This document shows, piece by piece, positions 9,901 to 15,231 of a DNA stretch of 38,069 nt. Positions within the stretch are counted from its first letter, which is position 1, and each line of letters begins with the position of its first letter. This stretch comes from Planctomycetota bacterium (GTDB lineage: Bacteria > Planctomycetota > UBA1135 > GCA-002748355). The position numbers were made by a program, and so were the translations under genes. The stretch is from positions 1 to 38,069 of the forward strand of contig DROQ01000050.1 in NCBI GenBank assembly GCA_011321845.1. Direction: 5' to 3'. Under the pieces are notes generated by a model, which was not told the DNA's origin, did not search any database, and worked only from the letters and a program-made list of their open reading frames with translations.

Positions 9901-11768
9901 AGAGTAAACCTCAATTTGTCACCCCGCTGAATCTGATTCAGCTTGGCTGGGCGGTTCAGGTCCAGGAGAACCGAAGTCACCCCATCCCTGGCGATCTCTC
10001 TTGGAATTCGAACCCGAACGTCCTTCTTGTTGTGATCATCCAGGAAACGGACTTTCATGTCCTCGAAAACAAAGTTCAAGGTTTTGGAACCCTTGGGCGC
10101 AAGTTCGATTTCCTTCTCTTGGTAAAGGAGGGCCCCTGGGGTTTCGAAGGAAGCGGAGAGCTTCACCATCCTTTTCGCGTTGGCATCACATCCCACAAAA
10201 ACCTTGAGAGTGAAATTCCCATTCTTGTCGGTCAAGATTGTCCCAAAAGAAAAGGTGACTTTTGCTCCAACGACAGGGGCTCCTCCCCATGTCACCTTTC
10301 CTTGCACCGTGCCCTTCATTCCGGGGCAAAAGCATCCAAAAAAGGAAGCCCAACGAACCACCGGACCATCGGAGAGGATCAGTTTGCCGTTCTTGCTCAC
10401 GGTTCCGGTGCCAACCTGCACCCACTTCCCGGTTTTGGGATCCATGGCCATGATGGGGGTTTTCTTCCCCGGAGGGAATCCGCCCAAGTTGGGAAAAGTG
10501 ATTGGAAGGGGGGTTTTGAAAATGGTCCCCGCGGGTTGGATGGAAAAAACCGTGTAGGAGACTTGTCCTCCGGGCATGGGAACGGGTAACTGGTGGGCCG
10601 GGATGTAATTGAGGGAAAGAGATTTCCCCTGATATCCAGCAGGGAAGACCACAGAGTTTTTAGCAACCTTGAGAGAAACACCGGGATATGAGCTGTTCCT
10701 TACCGTTTGTTTCGCCAAGCCGTGGATTTCGGTTTGGTCGCTGGGGATGGGGATCCGAATCGGCGGCAAACGGAGGAGGGTTCCGGCGCTCAACTTGATG
10801 CTCATCGGCATGGAAAAGGGAGAAGGTGGGCTGGCATCGCTTGCGACCAGATCAAAGATTTGCGACCCGGTGGGCAACCCCTCGAGTTTCAAAATCCCCC
10901 GGTGGTCTGTTTCCCCTTGGATCGAAGATCCTCGTAATTGGATTTTGACGCCTCCCATGGGGGAGCCATCGGTGGTCAAGCAATAGACCTCAATGGAAGC
11001 TCGCTGGGCTTGGGGGAAAATTCGGACATTCCCAATCACGCTGATTTTCCGGTCTTGAACGGAAACCCCATGATAGGAGCGCCCATATGTTCCTTTGGGT
11101 AAGACACTCCCCCCATCGATTCGAAGAGTTTGCTTTCCCATGGGGCTCTTGAAGAGGAAGAACTCTCCCTGGGAATTGGTCTGGACGACTTGGGCCTGGG
11201 GATCCCCCTCTACTGAGAGGTCCACCCCCGCAAGAGGCTTCCCTTTTTCATTGAGAATTCTCCCCCGAATCCCCCCCAGCCCCCGACCGCTATGAAAGCT
11301 CTCGCGCGTTGAAAAGGAAGGGATGGAAAAAGGTTGAAATGAATAAGCGATCCCTTGAAAGAAAAGTCCCAGGCCCGGCTTCAGTCCTTCTAGAGGGAAA
11401 ACGTATCGAGACTTCCCCTTGGTATCCGTTCTCCCAAACAGGCATAGGATGGGCCAATCCACATCCAGCTTTCTTGAATCTCCAGGAAGGAAGTAAGAGA
11501 GGGGAATGGATCCAATATCCTTTGAAACGAAAATGACAAAATCCTGGTTTGCCTTGCCTTGCAAGTTAAGGGTCAGCGTTTCCTTGATTCCATCAAGGGG
11601 TTCCACCTTGAGCCTGAGCCCTTGAGCAGGTAGCTGTCCTCCCCAAAAACTCAGGAGGAAGACCCAAAGAACTAAACTGGGAACCCCCAAACTCAAAGGG
11701 AGCAAGCCTCTGAGGTACGTTTGAAAACGAATCGAGATAGAGGAGAAACATGAGAATTTCGCTTTCAT
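5967..11768 (-). CDS. Giant secreted multidomain protein: alpha/beta hydrolase, IPT/TIG, TSP3 and FG-GAP repeats (frameshifted)
   Basis: A signal peptide follows the ATG at 11768 (MKAKFSCF..., hydrophobic core ending SFWGGQLPAQG, SD-like GGAAG upstream). A GTG at 11915 is possible but would bury the signal. Approximate order of parts: carboxypeptidase-regulatory-like domains near 163-235 and 486-545; an alpha/beta hydrolase at about 715-990, with oxyanion region VCLIHGIDSS, nucleophile motif CHSYGG (Ser ~805, Cys in place of the usual first Gly) and His in LSHMDMP (~967); an IPT/TIG domain at about 1190-1275; TSP3-type calcium repeats (DTDGDGL..GEE) at about 1276-1512; another regulatory-like domain; then FG-GAP repeats from about 1621. 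In repeat 5 the frame breaks at a T9 run (6229-6237). The last ~90 residues, to 5967, are an out-of-frame readout of repeat sequence. The true chain continues in the frame ending at 4841. A surface or secreted lipase/esterase-like adhesin is the best guess; the substrate is unknown. Confidence 0.85.
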   Translation of the reverse strand: MKAKFSCFSSISIRFQTYLRGLLPLSLGVPSLVLWVFLLSFWGGQLPAQGLRLKVEPLDGIKETLTLNLQGKANQDFVIFVSKDIGSIPLSYFLPGDSRKLDVDWPILCLFGRTDTKGKSRYVFPLEGLKPGLGLFFQGIAYSFQPFSIPSFSTRESFHSGRGLGGIRGRILNEKGKPLAGVDLSVEGDPQAQVVQTNSQGEFFLFKSPMGKQTLRIDGGSVLPKGTYGRSYHGVSVQDRKISVIGNVRIFPQAQRASIEVYCLTTDGSPMGGVKIQLRGSSIQGETDHRGILKLEGLPTGSQIFDLVASDASPPSPFSMPMSIKLSAGTLLRLPPIRIPIPSDQTEIHGLAKQTVRNSSYPGVSLKVAKNSVVFPAGYQGKSLSLNYIPAHQLPVPMPGGQVSYTVFSIQPAGTIFKTPLPITFPNLGGFPPGKKTPIMAMDPKTGKWVQVGTGTVSKNGKLILSDGPVVRWASFFGCFCPGMKGTVQGKVTWGGAPVVGAKVTFSFGTILTDKNGNFTLKVFVGCDANAKRMVKLSASFETPGALLYQEKEIELAPKGSKTLNFVFEDMKVRFLDDHNKKDVRVRIPREIARDGVTSVLLDLNRPAKLNQIQRGDKLRFTLKNPHGFDGEGLVMDFNPHAGPVPMKPRRSQVEMFAADFFRPRNAVKVAVRYFPPRIAKVGYKPLILAFYLRNGKVIHQSKVPGTKDLPLTVVGTPVCLIHGIDSSPKTWGRAFLRPLESQGIPATIFRNHGSFDVFASVDYGSISFKSLDDILPRLRSEIKRVDRDYRVVRKLAHSKLDLVCHSYGGIQARSYLHRLSENDVPIRRVVTMGSPHLGASIADRIFNLKDWAVKGHKEPLSLFLAQIGGSRLRAAIDEGSGSLFGDLAMQDFGVRNSLLANGLGLGVPFFGIQGVPRGGHSFSLPLLPLLGAGLQLPNSDGFIDRTSPAMGWNPDGNSFANLPLSHMDMPVSYQAAHKVAEFLLRAQGGIQRTNPQGLAPVITRLSSLDVDLSKTKTIQVQTRGLTLSEDFLLWNYKVFLGSTMKDGVHEIPIQKNWVQGHVIGLPLGFLKTSFGFHSEGWIGLRSDGKRPGNYVKLWAHSSVFGKPTLNSAPGGIQITAGGELTLKGKNLARPLGNNKGFFVPQVFLRGKGLEMTSVSSTKVKVRVPLDGESGALQLRTLGGFSNPISVVVLPKILKVIPSAANPGEPVTLEGGGFGRDPSKVKIFVGGKPQALSRLLTPTKLTFFVAQGTKGGAVHVLVSGNASNKNLSLKVSLDRDADGMPDAWEVLYGFDPLDPKDALLDPDLDTLTNAQEFLAKTHPRNKDTDGGGVDDGFEVRKGLNPLDPKDDGADPDGDGLVNPLELTIGTNPFAADTDGDRLSDGTEYLGKNGFKTDPLVADTDRDLLSDGEEVLDYGTNPLLRDTDLDGLTDGEEVRTYHTDPLRVDTDLDGLSDYAEVKVYKTDPLKSDTDGDQLKDGLEVRIGTNPLKKDTDGDGFEDGYEYHLGSDPKVKNPPTRLLGKVRRKIDGKAVSNAEVRILGTPDEREFQTRTKSDGSFVFPRFPAFRKKEQVIALGLAALPNTQGSGVSTPVLIKPNGNTNFGWVELKVAPQNRFSDPVDQVGKNPSVFLGDLNGDGRLDVVTANSSSNNISVLLQSTSGGYSRKDVAVGKGPSSVSLGDLNGDGRLDVVTANSSSNSISVLLQSASGGFSRKDVAVGKSPSSVSLGDVNGDGRLDVVTANSFSSFFSGTISVLLQSRSGAFSRKDFLVGYGPKSVSLGDVNGDGRLDVVTANAFPANTVSVLLQSASGGFSRKDVAVGKGPSSVTLGDLNGDGRLDVVTTNDFFFSFFRHDQCFTPEQERRFFAQGYCRGWSSQFCISRRFESRWTPGCCDGESFFQQYQCITPECERQFFAQGCCHREVSQFDLPWGCEW
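6229..6237 (-). other. T9 homopolymer at the frameshift site
   Basis: Nine A on the plus strand (T9 in the coding strand) sit where the two halves of the FG-GAP gene change frame. Removing one T restores the frame and gives NDFFSLFSG, exactly the length of the matching segment NSFSSFFSG in repeat 3. The coding length from 11768 to 4841 then becomes a whole number of codons. Confidence 0.85.
7233..7940 (-). repeat. TSP3-type calcium-binding repeat region
   Basis: Within the giant gene, about 10 degenerate units of the form DTDGDGLSDGEEV..GTDPL.. follow one another. The regularly spaced Asp residues are those that bind calcium in thrombospondin type 3 repeats. Such regions act as rigid stalks in secreted proteins and are common in Planctomycetota, Bacteroidota and Myxococcota surface proteins. 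Confidence 0.9.
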
Positions 11769-11977
11769 TTTTTCCGTGCTTCCAAGTTTGCATGCAACTC
11801 TTCCCACAACTTTGCCTAGAGAACTGCAGGGGGGATAAGGGTCAGGGTAGGAGTTGCATTGAAAGATCCTGATTGAGTGAGTCTTAAAATCCAGAAGGTA
11901 AGAACAGGCTTTCACTTCGCAACGGCAGTCTCACCGTAACATTCTCAATTGTTTTTCTCAAGGGCTCCCAAAACTCA

Positions 11978-12319
11978 CTAGCAGAGCCTTGCGCCGTTGG
12001 GGACGGGCTGCTCAGGGGTGGCGAGAATGATGCTGCCGTCTTCCTTGGGGAAGCCGGTGACGAGGCACTCGGAGATGTGGGGGCCGATTTGTTTGGGGGG
12101 GAGGTTGACGACGGCGAGGACCTGGCGGCCGGGGAGGTCTTGGAGGGAGTAGTTTTGGGTGATCCGGGCGCTGGATTTGAGGATGCCGAGGTCGGGGCCG
12201 AAGTCGATGCGGAGGAGGTAGGCGGGGGTTTTGGCTTCGGGGAAGGGGGAGGCGTCGAGGATGGTGCCGGCGCGGAGGTCGAGGCGGGTGAAGTCGGGGA
12301 ATTGGATGGTGTTGGTCAT
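11978..12319 (-). CDS. csaA: CsaA-like tRNA-binding-domain (OB-fold) protein
   Basis: The 113-aa product is a free-standing EMAPII/Arc1-type tRNA-binding OB-fold, the length expected for CsaA (about 110 aa). Typical landmarks are FTRLDLRAGTILDASPFPEAKTP, YLLRIDFGPDLGILKSSARITQNY, LPGRQVLAVVNLPPKQIGPHISE and the ending LATPEQPVPNGARLC. CsaA dimers have been described as export-related chaperones, and the fold binds structured RNA. It lies just beyond the bat operon on the same strand, separated from batE by a cluster of palindromic repeats, so cotranscription is uncertain. No clear Shine-Dalgarno sequence precedes the ATG. Confidence 0.88.
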   Translation of the reverse strand: MTNTIQFPDFTRLDLRAGTILDASPFPEAKTPAYLLRIDFGPDLGILKSSARITQNYSLQDLPGRQVLAVVNLPPKQIGPHISECLVTGFPKEDGSIILATPEQPVPNGARLC

Positions 12320-12346
12320 GGGGGGGATTGTAGGAGTTTTCTACGT

Positions 12347-12418
12347 GGAACGCCTGGAGGCGTTCCCTACGCAAAACCCCTGGAGGGGTTTTCTACTTGA
12401 AACGCCTGGAGGCGTTTC
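12347..12418. repeat. Three REP-like hairpins with compensatory stems, plus half-units to 12444
   Basis: Three 20-base hairpins each have an 8-bp perfect stem and a TGGA loop. They lie at 12347-12366 (stem GGAACGCC), 12373-12392 (stem AAAACCCC) and 12399-12418 (stem GAAACGCC). Each is followed by CTAC. Arm sequences differ between units but always in paired fashion. Right-arm remnants (GGCGTTCC at 12424, GGGGTTTC at 12437) follow, and TTTTCTAC at 12337 precedes the first. The block fills the csaA-batE interval. Confidence 0.9.
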
Positions 12419-12447
12419 CTACCGGCGTTCCCTACCGGGGTTTCGGG

Positions 12448-13479
12448 TTACCAGAGGGCGGTGCCTTTGCGGGGGAGCCAGGCTTGGGTGTGGCCGTAGC
12501 GGACCTTGAGCCATTCGGGGGTTTGGGTGAGGAGGGGGAGGCTGAGGCCCTTGGGGAGGCGGGCGGTGGGGGGAAGGCTGGGGCGGGGTTCGGTGCGGAG
12601 GGGGAGGTCGTCCTGGAGGACGACGACGCCGATGGGGTTGGGCTTGGGGGATTGGCCGGCTTTTTGGGCGCTGAGGAGGGCAGGGAGGTAGAGGAGGAGG
12701 CCGAGGATGAGGGGGATGGGTCTGCGGCGGCGGAGGTAGAGGAGGAGGAAGAAAAGAGCTGGAACCAGGAAGAGGAGGGAGAGGTGCCAGTAATCGCGGG
12801 GGCGGAGGACTTGGAGCTGGGATTGGAGTTCGCGGAGAAGGCCGGCCTGGTCCTCGGGGGGGAGGGAAAGCTGGCGCTGGACGAGGGCGATGTTGTGGGT
12901 GATTTCGGGGCGGTTCCCCAGGCGGCGGGAGGCGCGCTTCCAGCGCCAGAGGGCGTAGGCGGGGCGGTCCAGGCGGTATTCGCAGTTGCCGAGGTTGTAC
13001 TCGACCAGGCCGTTGCCCTCGGGATGAGCCGCGAGCCATTTCTCGAAGCCCTCGCGGCCAGCTTTGTAATCCCCCCTGCGACAGGCCTGGAGAGCCTCTA
13101 CCGGAAGATCCCCACTCTTTGCCACGAGACTCGAAACCCCGGCCAAGGAAGCAAGGAATCCATTGCCCTGGAGGGCCTTCATGGGGAGGTCCTCACTCTT
13201 GGCCACGAGGCTCGAAGCCCCAGGCAAGGAAGCCAGGAAGCGACTGGCTTGGGGGGCCTCCACGGGGAGGTCCCCGCCCTTCGGCTTGAGGCTCGAGCTT
13301 TCAGTGAAAGAGGCCGGGAATCGGAAGGCATGAGGGACCTTAAGGGGAAGAGTCCCGCTCTGTGCCCTGAGGTTCGAGGCCCCGGAGAACGAAGCAAGGA
13401 AGAGAAGAAGGCAGAGGAGCAGGTTCTTGGCGGAGCTTCGCTTCCCTGGGGTTCGTTTGGCTTGCATCGATGGATTCAT
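12448..13479 (-). CDS. batE: BatE-like TPR/SH3 protein with four N-terminal 27-aa repeats
   Basis: This is the last gene of the Bat operon. The 343-aa product has a signal peptide (hydrophobic core LLLCLLLFLASFSG, likely cleavage after LRAQ), then repeats. A TPR-like stretch follows from about residue 134 (ALQACRRGDYKAGREGFEKW, VEYNLGNCEYRL). Next come two membrane segments (residues ~228-270) around an RRRR loop, and an SH3-like C-terminal domain (LPLRTEPRPS ... WLKVRYGHTQAWLPRKG). This order is typical of BatE. Residues 27-134 are four exact-length 27-residue units, the first of which is the end of the signal peptide itself. The ATG overlaps the batD stop by four bases. Bat proteins are membrane/periplasmic and have been linked to stress tolerance; their biochemical role is not settled. 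Confidence 0.88.
   Translation of the reverse strand: MNPSMQAKRTPGKRSSAKNLLLCLLLFLASFSGASNLRAQSGTLPLKVPHAFRFPASFTESSSLKPKGGDLPVEAPQASRFLASLPGASSLVAKSEDLPMKALQGNGFLASLAGVSSLVAKSGDLPVEALQACRRGDYKAGREGFEKWLAAHPEGNGLVEYNLGNCEYRLDRPAYALWRWKRASRRLGNRPEITHNIALVQRQLSLPPEDQAGLLRELQSQLQVLRPRDYWHLSLLFLVPALFFLLLYLRRRRPIPLILGLLLYLPALLSAQKAGQSPKPNPIGVVVLQDDLPLRTEPRPSLPPTARLPKGLSLPLLTQTPEWLKVRYGHTQAWLPRKGTALW
13078..13401 (-). repeat. Four tandem 81-bp coding repeats in batE
   Basis: Codons 27-53, 54-80, 81-107 and 108-134 align without gaps. Each unit starts F(L/P)AS, has SS/SNL near the middle and ends LP.(K/E)..(Q/H).. plus R or G. Unit 1 covers the end of the signal peptide and its AQ|S junction. Units 3 and 4 share LVAKS.DLP and are the most alike. 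Confidence 0.9.
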
Positions 13480-15230
13480 CCTCGGCCCTCCTTCTTGGAA
13501 GGTTTGCTTTTCTCATAGGCCGCCACCAGGGCGCGGGCGCGGCTGGCCCGCTCCTCCTCGCTCCCACCCCCTCCGTAGCGGGAGGCTTGGAGCTCGGCCA
13601 TGAGGGAAAGAGTCTGGGAGCGAAGCTCCTCCCCCACTCCCTCGGCGGTAAGGCGCTGGTCCAGTTTGGGGTCCAGAGCGGCACCCTCGTCCCAGCCGAA
13701 ACGGTCGGCCAGGTAGATGCTGAAGGCCTTGAGGGTTCCTTGGCTCTCGAGGTTTCGGTCGAAACGCTTTTTGGCTTCGCGGACACGGCGCCGCGAGGGG
13801 TCTCGGCGCTCACGCTCCCGGCTGCGTTGGAAAAGGATCATGGAGAAAAAGGCGGCCAGGGGAACGGACAGCACGGTCCAGATCCACCAGGGAGCGGGAC
13901 CGGCCGCCCCGTCATCGCCAAGCTCCATGAAATCCCGGATGTCCTCCTCCATCTCGGGGAGACCCGGTTTTGCGCCCTTGAGGAGGCTGAGTCCCTTGCC
14001 CCGCTTGCCGGAGATCTCGACTGGAATGGGATCCGTTCGAAGGGTTTTGTAACGGCCCTCCTTGGGGTCGAAGTAGGAGAACTCGATCGAGGGAAAGCTC
14101 CTGGTCCCCGCGTCGATGGCGGCAAGCTCATAGCGTCCCGTCACGCTCCTCCTCCCCCTTTCGATCTTTTTCGAAAAGCGGTTGAAGCCGGGCAAGTGGT
14201 CCAGCTCCGGCAACTCCAAAAAGGGGATGTTTCCCTCGCCTTCGACTCGCAGGCGCAGCTCGATGGGCGCGCCCAGAGAGAAGCGGGTCTTGGAGAGTCG
14301 TGCCGAGAGGACGAAGTTCCCCACCGCGTTGGTGAAGGTCGAGGGACGCCCCTCCTCGGGGAGTTCCCTGACTTCCAGGACGAGCGGATCGCCGACACGT
14401 TCGATCTTGCCCAGGACGGGGCGCTGGAAGGGAAAGTCGCGGGTATATCCCCGGATCCACTGAAGGTTGAGGCTGGGAGGGTCCAACTCCAGCTTGCCCC
14501 CGCGCTTGGCCACCCACTTGCTACGATACTCGAAGACATAGAAGTCGGGGTCCACCCCGCTGGGAACCGGGATCTGCACGGCCTTGGCTGCCCGGTTCTC
14601 CTTGCCGTCGCCAAAAACAAAACTGTGCTCTCCTTGCCGCGGCCTCCCCCCATCCTCGGCTTCGATCGGAAGGAGCTGGGGCCATTGGGCCACGATGTGG
14701 ATGGGCAACTCGATCCCCTGGTTCTCCCAGGGGTTGTTGAGTTTGCGGAAGAGGCTGCGTCGCACCCCGAAATCCAAACGAATTTCGAAGAGTTCTCCCT
14801 TGTAGACCGGCCGACCCGGTCCAAGAACCGCCAGGTAGGTTTCGGATTGGGCCTGTTTGTTGGGGACGCAGCGAAGAGTCCGACTCGGCACCTTGTAGGC
14901 CCTGTTTCCCACCAGGACCTGAAAGGCGGGGATCTCAAAGGTCCCCACCCGTTTGGGCTTGAGGCTCAGGGTCCAGGTGCTGACCGTCTCGTTGGCGATG
15001 GTCCGCCCATTGTAGCTCTGGAAACGCTGTTCGATCGAAGGACCGCCGACTTCGATCGAGAGCCCCGGGACCTGGGGAGGCTTGGGGATCCGCCCCTTTT
15101 CGCTCCCCTGGATGCGAATGCGCAGGATCGAACCTTCCCCCAGGAGGACAGTGGCTGGGTCGGGTCCCTCCACGCGGAGAGGAGAACCCTGGGCAAGAGT
15201 CAGGAAGGGGATCAGCAGCAGTCCGAGCAT
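13476..15230 (-). CDS. batD: BatD-like protein (oxygen-tolerance family)
   Basis: The 584-aa product has a signal peptide (MLGLLLIPFLTLAQG), a long periplasmic region of beta-sandwich domains (LGEGSILRIRIQG, SYNGRTIANETVSTWTLSLK, RVGTFEIPAFQV, and later LGAPIELRLRVEGEGN and LPGFNRFSK), one membrane segment near residue 455 (WWIWTVLSVPLAAFFSMI) and a basic cytoplasmic tail. This is the BatD architecture, and the position between batBC and batE agrees. The tail, with RFDRNLESQG..KAFSIYLADRFGW, resembles the cytoplasmic module found in many BatD proteins. It starts one base after the batBC stop and overlaps batE by four bases, so coupling is likely. BatD is thought to join the VWA proteins in a membrane complex. 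Confidence 0.9.
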   Translation of the reverse strand: MLGLLLIPFLTLAQGSPLRVEGPDPATVLLGEGSILRIRIQGSEKGRIPKPPQVPGLSIEVGGPSIEQRFQSYNGRTIANETVSTWTLSLKPKRVGTFEIPAFQVLVGNRAYKVPSRTLRCVPNKQAQSETYLAVLGPGRPVYKGELFEIRLDFGVRRSLFRKLNNPWENQGIELPIHIVAQWPQLLPIEAEDGGRPRQGEHSFVFGDGKENRAAKAVQIPVPSGVDPDFYVFEYRSKWVAKRGGKLELDPPSLNLQWIRGYTRDFPFQRPVLGKIERVGDPLVLEVRELPEEGRPSTFTNAVGNFVLSARLSKTRFSLGAPIELRLRVEGEGNIPFLELPELDHLPGFNRFSKKIERGRRSVTGRYELAAIDAGTRSFPSIEFSYFDPKEGRYKTLRTDPIPVEISGKRGKGLSLLKGAKPGLPEMEEDIRDFMELGDDGAAGPAPWWIWTVLSVPLAAFFSMILFQRSRERERRDPSRRRVREAKKRFDRNLESQGTLKAFSIYLADRFGWDEGAALDPKLDQRLTAEGVGEELRSQTLSLMAELQASRYGGGGSEEERASRARALVAAYEKSKPSKKEGRG

Positions 15231-15231
15231 C

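Noticed and set aside
11769..11977. Possible sigma-70 promoter (TTGAGA, 17 bases, TACGGT) upstream of the giant gene
   Set aside because: The -10 matches only half the consensus, and such matches are frequent in this AT-richer gap.
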